Source: Actinomarina sp002308095 (GTDB lineage: Bacteria; Actinomycetota; Acidimicrobiia; Actinomarinales; Actinomarinaceae). From it: a DNA stretch of 64,000 nucleotides. Location: positions 558,001 to 622,000 of the forward strand of contig JBJKUL010000001.1 in NCBI GenBank assembly GCA_045563135.1. The letters run 5' to 3'. The translations under genes were made by a program, and so were the position numbers. Below, piece after piece: positions 1 through 10,515 of this stretch; the first letter of the stretch is position 1, and each line of letters begins with the position of its first letter. The notes under the pieces were generated by a model. It ran no database searches. It saw only the letters and a list, made by a program, of their open reading frames with translations, and was not told where the DNA came from.

Positions 1-1996
<1,996 letters not shown>

Positions 1997-2046
1997 TGAA
2001 TACTGAACAAGAACGCTTGCTATAGAATTTTTAAGAAGTTGATTAT

Positions 2047-2163
<117 letters not shown>

Positions 2164-2170
2164 TTTATTG

Positions 2171-2198
2171 AAAAACCTCTAGGAAACTAGAGGTTTTT
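2171..2198 (+). terminator. Rho-independent terminator of the rRNA operon
   Basis: A perfect 12-bp inverted repeat aaaaacctctag / ctagaggttttt with a gaaa tetraloop lies 8 nt after 5S and ends in a T run. It is strong and symmetrical, so it could also act on leftward transcripts. Confidence 0.92.
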
Positions 2199-2218
2199 CT
2201 TTATCTTCTAATAACCTC

Positions 2219-2230
2219 TATAATCTTTCT
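2219..2230 (+). promoter_or_regulatory. Leaderless-type promoter (-10 TATAAT, 6 nt before ATG)
   Basis: TATAAT at 2219-2224 is separated by exactly 6 nt from the ATG at 2231. Transcription would then begin at or next to the start codon. No Shine-Dalgarno is present. The same spacing recurs at several other first-in-operon genes in the window. Confidence 0.65.
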
Positions 2231-2635
2231 ATGAATAAATTTGATTACACTAAATTGTTAAGATTTATTATGATTTTTGCAATATTGGGCTTATCTGTAT
2301 TATTTTTTATTGTTAATTTTACTGATACCTTTGCTTATGAATTTTATAACCTATATCCAGGTACAGATCATGGAAATAGTAACTTTATAACCTATACAAG
2401 TGTTTTATACCTATATGCGATATATGTCTCATTTATGTATTTAGGATCTAACGACTTAAAGCACATTGACACTTTTATTGTTCTTTCAATATTTATATCA
2501 ATCATGAGAACTATATCTATTATTACAGATGGATTATCAGTGACTTTGTTTACAGTTTTAGCTTATCCACCAGAATTTCTTGGTGCACCAATTCTATTTT
2601 ATATAAAAAAAATGATACAAAAACAAATTATTTAG
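2231..2635 (+). CDS. Small integral membrane protein, DUF4345-like
   Basis: The protein has 134 residues with about four hydrophobic segments (roughly 10-32, 52-73, 80-100, 103-126). The pattern of size, four helices and a central Arg followed by a DG pair (RTISIITDG, about residues 90-98) resembles DUF4345 proteins, which have no known function. It starts from a leaderless-type promoter just after the rRNA terminator and converges on the MBL gene, overlapping its end by 8 nt. The family call is tentative; membrane location is well supported by composition. Confidence 0.6.
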   Translation: MNKFDYTKLLRFIMIFAILGLSVLFFIVNFTDTFAYEFYNLYPGTDHGNSNFITYTSVLYLYAIYVSFMYLGSNDLKHIDTFIVLSIFISIMRTISIITDGLSVTLFTVLAYPPEFLGAPILFYIKKMIQKQII

Positions 2636-3536
2636 AACTGTTTCTTAAACCCCATACCTGCATATCAAAATTTGTATTTTCCATATAATTAGTTATTGTT
2701 CGTTCTTCAATATTTAGGGACTTATAGTTCTGTAGAACCCACTGCTCAAGTTTTTTTGCAGCATCTTCATTAGAAAGTTCTGGCATTTTTGACATAAAAT
2801 TTACCCATTGATCGATACTATCTATAGCATTATTGATTAATTCATACGGGTTACTGTGTATCCCGAAGTGAGCTATTGCGACATATTCCAACTCAAGTGA
2901 TGCAATATTTTCTAATGTATCAATTAAAGTCTCTCTATTAAAATCAGGGGGTGGGAGATTGGGCTGTACAAAATTACCATGTGGATATATTAATCCAAGA
3001 GTATCTCCCATAAATATTGTCTTCGAAATATTGTCATAAAACGTGTAGTGATGTTTTGCATGTCCTGGGCTGTAAAGTGAAGTAAGAGTCCTACCTTCTT
3101 CAAGTTTAAAATTATAACCATCAGTTAGTGCTTGTATGTTATCTATGGGCGTTGGTTTAATTTTGCCCCAATTCTCACTTAACCATTCTTCTGTATATAT
3201 AGATGATACTGATTTCCATAATTTTTCTGGATTAGGTAAATGTTTTAACCCAAGTTCATGTATGTGAACAAAATGATCTTTATATTTTTCAACAACATGT
3301 CCAATTCCACCGACGTGGTCGAGATGAAGGTGTGTTATGGCTGATCGTCTGACACCTTCTATTCCTAAACTGTTTAGTCCAGCTACCAGGTAGGGAAAAG
3401 AATTAGATGGCCCAACTTCAATAAGAATTGGATCTTTTGAATCTATGTAGTAGCAAGACATTCTATTTGGCTTGCCTTCCATCATTACATCTATTTGATA
3501 TATTCCGTTATCAAATTTAATAATTTCGGGTTTCAT
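2628..3536 (-). CDS. Metallo-beta-lactamase-fold hydrolase
   Basis: The 302-residue protein has the metal-binding motif HLHLDH (H69, H71, D73, H74), followed by GHAKHH near 160, MGDT near 177 and a late AHFG His near 223. This is the ordered ligand set of a dinuclear-zinc MBL hydrolase. The long C-terminal helical extension after about residue 230 resembles hydrolases acting on thioesters or lactones rather than true beta-lactamases. No signal peptide is seen, so it is probably cytoplasmic. It is monocistronic and divergent from the gamma-glutamyltransferase-like gene 35 nt away. The substrate cannot be read from sequence. Confidence 0.85.
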   Translation of the reverse strand: MKPEIIKFDNGIYQIDVMMEGKPNRMSCYYIDSKDPILIEVGPSNSFPYLVAGLNSLGIEGVRRSAITHLHLDHVGGIGHVVEKYKDHFVHIHELGLKHLPNPEKLWKSVSSIYTEEWLSENWGKIKPTPIDNIQALTDGYNFKLEEGRTLTSLYSPGHAKHHYTFYDNISKTIFMGDTLGLIYPHGNFVQPNLPPPDFNRETLIDTLENIASLELEYVAIAHFGIHSNPYELINNAIDSIDQWVNFMSKMPELSNEDAAKKLEQWVLQNYKSLNIEERTITNYMENTNFDMQVWGLRNSSK

Positions 3537-3571
3537 ATATATATTTTTGCATATCAGTCTTATAAACTACA

Positions 3572-5014
3572 ATGTTTTGTGTGAAAGTTTCTTTAGCCAG
3601 TACAGCTCAATATTCTATTCAAGCCTGCGAAGCAATTAAAGACTTGCGCCCTAATGCTGCAGATATTCTTATAACAAGTGTTCTAACATCTATGGTTAGC
3701 GACTTAGGAGTTGTCTCACCTACTTCAGGAGCACTATTGACTTATCACGATGGCAAAAAAGGTACGACACACACTATTGATGGATACTTTGTTTCGCCTA
3801 GAAATTTTAATGGTAACGATCACCAAGAGCATAGGATTTCAATGACATATGGTGGACATGTAGAGACATGTAAGGGAGCAAACACATTTGCAATTCCAGG
3901 TATATATAAAGTTTTAGATATTATCTACAGAAGATATAGCAGTTTGCCATTAGAAACTTTATTTGAATTTCCTATCATGTTAGCTAAAGAAGGATACAAG
4001 TTAACTCAACCTTCAAAGGACTACCTAGAGCATTCACTTGAACCATTGTATATGTGGCACCCTGAGTCAAAGTCAACCTTAAGAAATATTTCTAAGAATA
4101 TAGAAGATGGGGTAGTGGTGCTCAGTAAATTAGCAGATACATATAGTCATATGTCCAGGGATGGGTTTGAAGATTTTTATTATGGAGACATTAGTAAAGA
4201 ACTTATCTCAACAGTTGAAGCTGAAGGTGGCCATGCTACTGAAGATGACTTAATGAACTATCAAATTATAGAAGATAATAAATTTTCAACCAAAATTGGT
4301 AGTTTGAATCTTACTGGACATTCAGGTCCTTCTATTGGAGGACTTATGGTTCTTAAATATATTGATGCATTAAAAAATAACCAAGATAATTTACTTAATA
4401 AATTAACTAAAGTTTATCAAGAGCGGAATGATCAATATGAATTCTTTGGAAATCGACAAAAGTTTATAGCAGAACAAATTAGAACAATATCTCAATCTTC
4501 GTCAACAATACAAGTTAATACATCTGATGATACGAACAATCACTTCTCTATTACTTTTTCAAGTGGATATGGTTCTGGAGTTCTATGTGGGAATACAGGT
4601 ATGTATCTGAACAACTCACTAGGAGAAATAGAGTTGAATCCACAAGGGTTTTTAGGTAGTACAAAAAATGATAGACTAATCTCAAATATGAGCCCAATGA
4701 TTATTGAGTCTAAAGATATGCTAGCAACAATAGGTTCCCCCGGAGCTGATCGTATAAGTTCAGCATTAGCACAAGTTATACTTTCATTTCTTGAAGTTGA
4801 AAATTGGGACATCGCTATTAATAAGCCAAGATTTCATATAAACGGTGATGGTACTATCCGCACTGAGCCAGATTCCGGATATAGTTTTCCAAATCAAATA
4901 ATCACAGACCCCAACGATATGTATTTTGGAGGAGTTTGTGTTACTTCCTATGAAAAAAATCTCTTTGCTAAAGGTGACCCCAGAAGGGGAAATACCTCTT
5001 GGATAAATGATTAA
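3572..5014 (+). CDS. Gamma-glutamyltransferase-family protein
   Basis: The 480-residue protein matches the GGT layout: an N-terminal GALLTYHDG-type segment, GGHATEDDL near 219 (the GG.lt..Dl element), SGPSIGG near 251, then the small-subunit region with YGSG (333-336), NTGMYLNN (341-348), SNMSPMI (371-377), GSPGADRI (388-395) and a final PRFH. Thr312 aligns by eye with the autocatalytic nucleophile, although the usual TTH context is here STIQV. The protein is shorter than typical GGT (about 530-580) and lacks a signal peptide, so it may act in the cytosol as an acylase-like relative. TATAAA lies 5 nt before the ATG. It overlaps SURF1 by 8 nt, implying co-transcription. Confidence 0.78.
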   Translation: MFCVKVSLASTAQYSIQACEAIKDLRPNAADILITSVLTSMVSDLGVVSPTSGALLTYHDGKKGTTHTIDGYFVSPRNFNGNDHQEHRISMTYGGHVETCKGANTFAIPGIYKVLDIIYRRYSSLPLETLFEFPIMLAKEGYKLTQPSKDYLEHSLEPLYMWHPESKSTLRNISKNIEDGVVVLSKLADTYSHMSRDGFEDFYYGDISKELISTVEAEGGHATEDDLMNYQIIEDNKFSTKIGSLNLTGHSGPSIGGLMVLKYIDALKNNQDNLLNKLTKVYQERNDQYEFFGNRQKFIAEQIRTISQSSSTIQVNTSDDTNNHFSITFSSGYGSGVLCGNTGMYLNNSLGEIELNPQGFLGSTKNDRLISNMSPMIIESKDMLATIGSPGADRISSALAQVILSFLEVENWDIAINKPRFHINGDGTIRTEPDSGYSFPNQIITDPNDMYFGGVCVTSYEKNLFAKGDPRRGNTSWIND

Positions 5015-5681
5015 TTTCTTTAAAAACCTACCTTATAAGTATCTTTTTTATCTTGGTATTCCGGTTGTTCTTATTTTTTTATCACTTGGTTATTGGCAGT
5101 TTACTAGTTACTTAGAGGTTCAAGATCGAAATAGATTGGACACTCATTCTGAACTGCCTAAAAAAACACTTATTTCTGAAATACCTTCTAGAGATATCTA
5201 TGAATCTATTCAAATTCAGCAAGACCTAATTTTTGTTAAATCTTGGTTACTTCGATCAAGGGTAAATAATGGGTCGAGTGGATACCATCTTATTACGTCA
5301 TATAAAGATAATGAAAATAATCAAATTTTAATAAATAAAGGTTGGATTCCTCTTTCATCAACTTTAGATGATGTAGGTAATGAAAGTAATGAAACATACA
5401 TAGGAATACTTTTAGAATATGACATAAAGCCGAGTATTGGACAAGATGATATAAAAAATTCAGACTATCTCTTTAGAATAGAAAAAGATTTTCTATCAAA
5501 TGAGATTAATGCTGAATTGCCTCCTTTATATCTTCAACTTACAGAAAATTGCGGAGAAAATATAATATGTATAAATAATGATGAAAATTCTGATCCACCT
5601 CATCTAGGTTACGCATTTCAGTGGGTATTCTTTGCACTATGTCTTTCGTTAGTTATTTTAAGAAAGAATAAGTTGATATGA
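5007..5681 (+). CDS. SURF1-family cytochrome oxidase assembly protein
   Basis: The 224-residue protein has the SURF1 architecture: an N-terminal transmembrane helix (about 12-32) ending in LGYWQ, an extracytoplasmic domain containing INKGWIP near 109-116, and a second membrane helix near the C terminus preceded by HLGYAFQW (about 199-206), the family signature. SURF1 helps insert haem or copper into haem-copper oxidases. No oxidase subunit is in the window, so the partner must be elsewhere. The gene overlaps both neighbours by a few bases and sits in an apparent operon with GGT-like and hydrolase genes. Confidence 0.88.
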   Translation: MINFFKNLPYKYLFYLGIPVVLIFLSLGYWQFTSYLEVQDRNRLDTHSELPKKTLISEIPSRDIYESIQIQQDLIFVKSWLLRSRVNNGSSGYHLITSYKDNENNQILINKGWIPLSSTLDDVGNESNETYIGILLEYDIKPSIGQDDIKNSDYLFRIEKDFLSNEINAELPPLYLQLTENCGENIICINNDENSDPPHLGYAFQWVFFALCLSLVILRKNKLI

Positions 5682-6589
5682 TAGAAACCTTTACAAATGA
5701 TGGTTTTAATATTTCTTACAAAACCCAGGGGAGCGGTAAAGATATTATTTTCCTTCATGGCTTTCCTTCTACTATGTCGATGTGGGATTCTTTAGTAGAT
5801 GAATTAATAGATAACAACTTCAGAGTTACCACTATAGAGCAAAGAGGTTACCCATTGTCATCAAATCTTAAAATGGATGTAAGTGACTTTACACTAGATA
5901 AACTTAGTGAAGATATTGAAATCTTAATTAGAACTCTAGATTTATCACATGATTTAACTTTAGTCGGACACGACTGGGGGACTGTAGTAGCTTGGGCGAC
6001 GCTAAAAAGAAATAATGTATCAATAAAAAATTATATATCTATATGTGGTGGTACTCTTTTTCCCGGATCAGATGTGTATAAATCTTTAACTTATAATGAC
6101 GGAGAACACTATATTACTTCTTTTCAAAATGCTACAGAAGCCGCTGAAATACTTAACAGGGATATTAAAAATACGATTTATGGAGCTTACAGGGTAAAAA
6201 ACCAAAATGTAAATCATAGCTTATCCTTAAAAGCTTTGTTTAATGATTTTAATCACATCGAATATGCCATTACTGAAGAACTACTAAGCAATATAGCAAG
6301 TGAATTTTCAGATACTGGCTTATACGGCCCAGTAGCTTGGTATGCAAATATTGATCAAAATATACAGCTATCAAGTAAGTGGAAACATAATGAAGTCACT
6401 CAAAAAGTAAGTTTTATATTTGGTGAAGATGACAAAGCGGTGTTGTTGACAGAAAAGATGAAGGATAGACTAAATAAAGAGGCCAAATTTGTTACTATTA
6501 AAGAGGTATCAGGTGCTGGCCACTGGCTGCCCTATACACACAGGGAGAGTGTATTAAATGAAATCTACAGTATTAATAAAGATTATTAA
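5678..6589 (+). CDS. Alpha/beta hydrolase, epoxide-hydrolase/haloalkane-dehalogenase-like
   Basis: The 303-residue protein has the oxyanion motif HGFPST (27-32), the nucleophile elbow GHDWGT with Asp99 instead of Ser, an acid in FGEDD near 245 and the catalytic His in GAGHW near 283. An Asp nucleophile is typical of epoxide hydrolases and haloalkane or fluoroacetate dehalogenases, and argues against an esterase. The cap-domain residues needed to choose between these substrates were not resolved. The start overlaps the SURF1 stop by 4 nt (ATGA). It is probably the third gene of the same transcript. Confidence 0.85.
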   Translation: MIETFTNDGFNISYKTQGSGKDIIFLHGFPSTMSMWDSLVDELIDNNFRVTTIEQRGYPLSSNLKMDVSDFTLDKLSEDIEILIRTLDLSHDLTLVGHDWGTVVAWATLKRNNVSIKNYISICGGTLFPGSDVYKSLTYNDGEHYITSFQNATEAAEILNRDIKNTIYGAYRVKNQNVNHSLSLKALFNDFNHIEYAITEELLSNIASEFSDTGLYGPVAWYANIDQNIQLSSKWKHNEVTQKVSFIFGEDDKAVLLTEKMKDRLNKEAKFVTIKEVSGAGHWLPYTHRESVLNEIYSINKDY

Positions 6590-6619
6590 AATGTCCTATA
6601 ATATATATTATGTTGCGTT

Positions 6620-7564
6620 GTGAATAAAGCAGTACTTCACGATCATCTAGATGGTGGATTAAGGCCCTCTACAGCACTTGAGCTTGCTAAAAACATTAAT
6701 TATGCACCGTTGTCTAAAGTTGATGATGTAGTATCTTTTTTTGATAGATCTGATTGTGAATCTTTAGAAGAGTACTTAGAAGCATTTACTCATACTATTG
6801 CATTAATGCAAACATATGAAAATCTTGAGCGCATATCTTTTGAAGCAGCTGAAGATATGCATATGAATGGTATTAATCTTTACGAAAGTAGATATGCACC
6901 ATTCTTTTCGGTAAACGAACACCTATCTCCTTCAGATGTATTAAAAGCAATTAATTCAGGATTTAAACAAGCTGAGTCAGAATACGGGATAGTTAGCGGC
7001 CTTATATTGTGTGGTATGCGTCACGATTCTAGCAATGTTAAGCTGGTTGAGGAATTAGCTATTGAAAACCGCGATAAAATCATAGGATTTGATATAGCTG
7101 GACCGGAGCTAAGCTTCCCCCCTAGTCTTTTTTCTGAGACATTTAAAAATATTGCTGATGCAGGTATAAATATAACTATTCATGCAGGAGAAGGTGATGA
7201 TGTAGCCTCTATGCAGGATGCACTAGATCATGGTGCACAAAGAATCGGACATGGTGTACGAATTATTGAAGATATAGACACAGAAACAGGTCAATTTGGC
7301 AAAACTGCCGAGTATATTCTTGAAAATAAAATACCGTTGGAGATATGTATTACTTCAAATATTCATACAGGAATGTATCCATCAGCAGAAGAACATCCCA
7401 TAGGGAAGCTTATCGACTTTGGATTTGAAGTATCACTTAATACTGACAACAGGCTTATGAGTAATACAACTATTACCAAGGAAAAGCATGCTGCAGAAAA
7501 ATCAGGTGTTAGTAATGTGGAACAGTTATTAGTAAATTCAGCTAGCTATAGTTTTCTCAACTGA
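6620..7564 (+). CDS. Adenosine deaminase-family protein (GTG start)
   Basis: The 314-residue amidohydrolase begins almost directly at the metal-binding motif HDHLDGG (residues 8-14). It keeps IHAGEG near 190, GHGVRI near 213 and SLNTDNR near 274, which carry the zinc His, the catalytic Glu/His and the metal Asp of the ADA family. HDHLDGGLRPST is the actinobacterial form. The in-frame start is GTG, with no ATG between it and the upstream stop. It is a paralogue of the gene at 56756-57772 and lacks a few N-terminal residues relative to it. It may act on adenosine or another aminated purine. It stands 30 nt after the hydrolase gene. Confidence 0.87.
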   Translation: MNKAVLHDHLDGGLRPSTALELAKNINYAPLSKVDDVVSFFDRSDCESLEEYLEAFTHTIALMQTYENLERISFEAAEDMHMNGINLYESRYAPFFSVNEHLSPSDVLKAINSGFKQAESEYGIVSGLILCGMRHDSSNVKLVEELAIENRDKIIGFDIAGPELSFPPSLFSETFKNIADAGINITIHAGEGDDVASMQDALDHGAQRIGHGVRIIEDIDTETGQFGKTAEYILENKIPLEICITSNIHTGMYPSAEEHPIGKLIDFGFEVSLNTDNRLMSNTTITKEKHAAEKSGVSNVEQLLVNSASYSFLN

Positions 7565-7870
7565 CTCAATATTGTCAATTTCTAGAAAGTTGTAAAATTC
7601 TTTTTCATTTATGAGCTTGAAATGCTTTTCTGGATAAAGTTTTTTAGCAATTTTAATTTTTTTGGATTTACGTGTGATTAAATTTTGATTCATTGTTGTG
7701 ATTTCTACGAATATATCTAAAGACGGTATATAGAAATCAGGAGTAAACATCATCCTGATTGCCCCACTACCCCACTTTAGGGGGAAGCTTGTTGGTTCGT
7801 ACACCCAATCTATATCGAATAAATCTAAATGTTCAGCAAATATTTTTTCAGAGTTATGAGCAAATTTCAT
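7538..7870 (-). CDS. Conserved small protein with PD-(D/E)XK-like core
   Basis: The 110-residue protein contains WVYEPTSFPLKW (23-34) and TPDFYIPSLDIFVEITTM (43-60). This is a Y-x-PDF...(V)E-x pattern like the PD-(D/E)XK nuclease core, but ITT stands where E-x-K is expected and a lysine cluster (RKSKKIK, 67-73) follows. Similar proteins with a TPDFYLP...ELTTM signature are remembered as actinobacterial hypotheticals, so it is likely a real family. Nuclease activity is unproven. The start overlaps the stop of the MerR gene by 4 nt. The end overlaps the convergent ADA gene by 27 nt. Confidence 0.65.
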   Translation of the reverse strand: MKFAHNSEKIFAEHLDLFDIDWVYEPTSFPLKWGSGAIRMMFTPDFYIPSLDIFVEITTMNQNLITRKSKKIKIAKKLYPEKHFKLINEKEFYNFLEIDNIESVEKTIAS

Positions 7871-8310
7871 GCGTTTTCAGCAGATACTTTATCTGGATAA
7901 AGTGAGAAAATTTTTGCTTCTGCTTCAGAGTGTACTGGTCCAAGAGAAATTCCAAACACGGCCTGACCTTTTTTAAGAAGATCAATCATTTGATCATTGT
8001 CAGATATCACGTAAATAGATTTACCATCAGAAAATACTGAAACATCGGAAATACTAATATCATCTCCCAGTACTTTTTGAATATTTTTTAAAGCTATCCT
8101 AATCTTTTGAAGGCTAACTCCTGCCTCTCTTAACTTATTAACCAATTTTATTTGGATAATATCTTGAAATGAATAAATTCTGTGGAACCCTGAGCCTTTT
8201 AAATTTCTTATTGAAGCATTAATTAAAGAACTCGTTGTCCAATGGTCTAGTTGTCTATAAGTGATCCCGGTTATTTTACAAACCTCAGGACCTGTGTATC
8301 CCTGTTGCAT
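7867..8310 (-). CDS. MerR-family transcriptional regulator
   Basis: The 147-residue protein has an N-terminal winged helix-turn-helix (YTGPEVCKITGITYRQLDHW, residues 5-24; then a YSFQDIIQIKLV wing and helix) and a short dimerisation coil around 60-90 (LREAGVSLQKIRIALKNI). It lacks the Cys residues of metal-sensing MerR proteins. Its place beside a bifunctional-nuclease gene and near a second MerR gene matches the mycobacterial Rv1828-Rv1830 neighbourhood, in which it corresponds to the Rv1830 type. Regulon unknown. Confidence 0.85.
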   Translation of the reverse strand: MQQGYTGPEVCKITGITYRQLDHWTTSSLINASIRNLKGSGFHRIYSFQDIIQIKLVNKLREAGVSLQKIRIALKNIQKVLGDDISISDVSVFSDGKSIYVISDNDQMIDLLKKGQAVFGISLGPVHSEAEAKIFSLYPDKVSAENA

Positions 8311-8348
8311 ATTGTTAATCTACTATGATTAATTTTTTTATCAAGGTT

Positions 8349-8828
8349 TTACAAGAAATCGTCAGGTGTGATGTTATCAATAAATTCTTTAAATTCTTCA
8401 ATATCTTCTGTTTTGTCACTTATTATATCTATAGAATTAGCCTCAAATACGTCCCTATTAACGGTTATAGGGGCTTCTGAGCGCAATGCAAGGGCAATTG
8501 CGTCACTTGGTCTAGCACTAAGTGAAATGTCTCCATTTATTGTTCTAAGAATTAAATCTGCATAATATGTTTTATTTCTAATATTTGTAATACTTACTTC
8601 TTTAAGGACAGCATTCAAAGATTCAATAATATCAATCAATAAATCGTGTGTTTGTGGCCTCTCATGGAGGATACCTTCTTGTGCATAGGCTATTGAAACT
8701 GCCTCAATAGTTCCAATCCATATTGGTAGGACTTTATTTGTAACTGGGTCAGACAAGATCATAATAGGTGTTTCAGAATTTTCTTCTAGCCTAATACTAC
8801 TAACTGCAACTTCAATTTTGTTGGTCAT
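8349..8828 (-). CDS. Bifunctional nuclease family protein (DUF151)
   Basis: The 159-residue protein shows the DUF151 hallmarks: LPIWIG (33-38) followed by an A-x-x-I segment, RPQTHDLL (56-63), and SARPSDAIALALR (102-114). DUF151 proteins are small domains reported with DNase/RNase activity in plants and found in most actinobacteria at this locus between two MerR genes. No membrane segment is present. The acidic C-terminal tail (120-155) is less conserved. Gaps of 38 and 59 nt separate it from its neighbours. Confidence 0.88.
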   Translation of the reverse strand: MTNKIEVAVSSIRLEENSETPIMILSDPVTNKVLPIWIGTIEAVSIAYAQEGILHERPQTHDLLIDIIESLNAVLKEVSITNIRNKTYYADLILRTINGDISLSARPSDAIALALRSEAPITVNRDVFEANSIDIISDKTEDIEEFKEFIDNITPDDFL

Positions 8829-8887
8829 ACTATGAGGATAATAAATAAATTAGATATGAAAAAGTAATCAAGAATACTTTTCAGTAT

Positions 8888-9961
8888 TTAGTTTGCAAAT
8901 ATTGAAAATATTTCTAACAATTTAAATTTCCAAATAACTTCGTAAGTATTTTTTGAAACCTTTACTTCCCTGTCCGAAATCAAGCTTTTAAATTTAAGCA
9001 TATTATTCGAATATCCAGAAAAGTTGATAGGTATATTTGCATCGAGATACATAAAGTCAATCCAGGGCTCCTCTGAAAACTTTTGATAGCTTTCCAGATG
9101 ATTTTTAATGGAATATATTGGTTGCGTGTTAGAAAAGTTTTCATAATACCCAAAATTAGTAAGTGACATATTGTAAAGTATTTGAGTATCATCAAAATGA
9201 TTAATTTTATTATCATCGACTATAGATTTATTTACAATTGTTAAAATCTGTCTATCATTATCCACATTAAGTCCAACAAAAGTGAGTCCAGCCCGAGAAG
9301 TCCAACCTGTTTTTATCCCAATGTAGCCATTGTCGATTAGTTGATTTGTTGAATAGTAGTCTTTTTGGGTACCTGTAAAATCTGAAGTAAAACTTTTCTT
9401 ACTGGTTAATGCTATTAGTTTGTAATTATCAATGAACTCTAAAGACATCAAAAGTAAATCCCCTAGAGTAGTTTTGTGACCATCTTGGTCTAATCCATCT
9501 GGATTTAAGAATACTGTATTATTCATACCAATATCTTTGGCTTTATTGTTCATTTCTTCAACGAATTTGTTTATATCTCCAGTAACAGCCATTGCAGCTG
9601 CATAGGCTGCATCATTTGCTGAATAGATAAGAAGTAATTCTAGAATATCTTCAACCGTTAACATCATTCCATTGGATAAATATGCAACCTTTCCGGCATA
9701 TACGTATTCATCGGGTAGAGATACAGTTATTAAATCATCAAAATCATAGTAATCCACTAAGACTAAAGCAGTCATAACTTTTGTTACAGATGCTGGAGAT
9801 ATAGATTCATTGATATTTTTTGCATACATAATTGATTCATTATTTAAATCATAAGAAAGATAATATTCCGTTGTAAGGTCATTGTCATCTAACTCTGTTG
9901 CAGATATAAATGAATTCTGGAGTAGAAAAAATAATGTAAATAAAGCTATAAATCTTCTGAT
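8888..9961 (-). CDS. D-alanyl-D-alanine carboxypeptidase (PBP5/DacF type), AUC start
   Basis: This is a low-molecular-weight PBP that trims the terminal D-Ala of peptidoglycan stem peptides. Catalytic motifs are SxxK in PASVTK, SxN in YSAND and KTG in KTGWTS. The first ATG (9829) lies too late: it would remove the signal peptide and the conserved strand before SxxK. In the same frame the sequence is open upstream to 9961 and encodes a clear signal peptide (IRRFIALFTLFFLLQNSFIS) plus the missing strand, giving 357 residues. No ATG, GTG or TTG exists there. ATC at 9959-9961 sits 6 nt after GGGAG (9968-9972), so AUC is the proposed start. An assembly error in one base is the alternative. It overlaps the upstream MerR gene by 16 nt. 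Confidence 0.85.
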   Translation of the reverse strand: MRRFIALFTLFFLLQNSFISATELDDNDLTTEYYLSYDLNNESIMYAKNINESISPASVTKVMTALVLVDYYDFDDLITVSLPDEYVYAGKVAYLSNGMMLTVEDILELLLIYSANDAAYAAAMAVTGDINKFVEEMNNKAKDIGMNNTVFLNPDGLDQDGHKTTLGDLLLMSLEFIDNYKLIALTSKKSFTSDFTGTQKDYYSTNQLIDNGYIGIKTGWTSRAGLTFVGLNVDNDRQILTIVNKSIVDDNKINHFDDTQILYNMSLTNFGYYENFSNTQPIYSIKNHLESYQKFSEEPWIDFMYLDANIPINFSGYSNNMLKFKSLISDREVKVSKNTYEVIWKFKLLEIFSIFAN

Positions 9962-10515
9962 ATAAGGCTCCCAATAATACTCATAAAATTATCAATAGCT
10001 GTTTCTAGTTCCGATTCCTCATCAATATTATTTTTAACAAGTTCAATAAATCCGGCTCCCCTATCAGACATTGATTTAAATATAGTAAAATTTTTTGCTG
10101 TAAAACCTAGTGAATAGAAGTATGAGAAGGCTAAAAAACGCTTTACGTCATTTTGAGAATAAATATCTTTCTTTACTTCCAAGTTATATTCAATTAATTC
10201 ATCATATTGACTTACAGACAAACCTGATCTTTTAAGAGCTTCGTGAAAAGAGTAATCTTGAATAACAATGTTTACTTTGCCACTTTGAGTAAGTAGTTTA
10301 GGATTATTTTTTATAGCCTTCAGTGTGTAAAACTGATTTTCTTGTAAATCTAATATTTTAAGTATGCGCTTAAGATCTTTATCTTTGAAATCTCTTGTGC
10401 CTCCTTTAGATCTTGTAGGTGAAATTAGGCCTTCTTTTTCAAGAAATCTAAGTCTCGAAATACTAACTGAGGGATAATCCTTTTGCAATTTTTTAACGGC
10501 TTCGCCAATATTCAC
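9946..10515 (-). CDS. MerR-family regulator, FtsR-like
   Basis: The 189-residue protein begins with a MerR DNA-binding domain (IGEAVKKLQKDYPSVSISRL, residues 2-21, then RFLEKEGLISPTRSKGGTRD). This is close to the actinobacterial FtsR/Rv1828 type, which has the extended phrase pSisKlRFLEdqGLv.P.RT.sGYR. A long C-terminal part (about 85-189) holds a second helical domain. FtsR activates ftsZ in corynebacteria; conservation of that role here is inference. The start overlaps the fmt stop by 4 nt (ATGA). Confidence 0.83.
   Translation of the reverse strand: MNIGEAVKKLQKDYPSVSISRLRFLEKEGLISPTRSKGGTRDFKDKDLKRILKILDLQENQFYTLKAIKNNPKLLTQSGKVNIVIQDYSFHEALKRSGLSVSQYDELIEYNLEVKKDIYSQNDVKRFLAFSYFYSLGFTAKNFTIFKSMSDRGAGFIELVKNNIDEESELETAIDNFMSIIGSLISEDL
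9968..9972 (-). promoter_or_regulatory. Shine-Dalgarno that decides the AUC start
   Basis: GGGAG on the minus strand lies inside the last codons of the MerR gene and 6 nt before ATC 9961-9959. It is one of the better ribosome sites in this SD-poor window, and there is no other start codon it could serve in that frame. Confidence 0.6.

Noticed and set aside
8888..9829. D,D-carboxypeptidase starting at ATG 9829
   Set aside because: It would remove the signal peptide and the strand preceding SxxK, which are encoded in the same open frame upstream.
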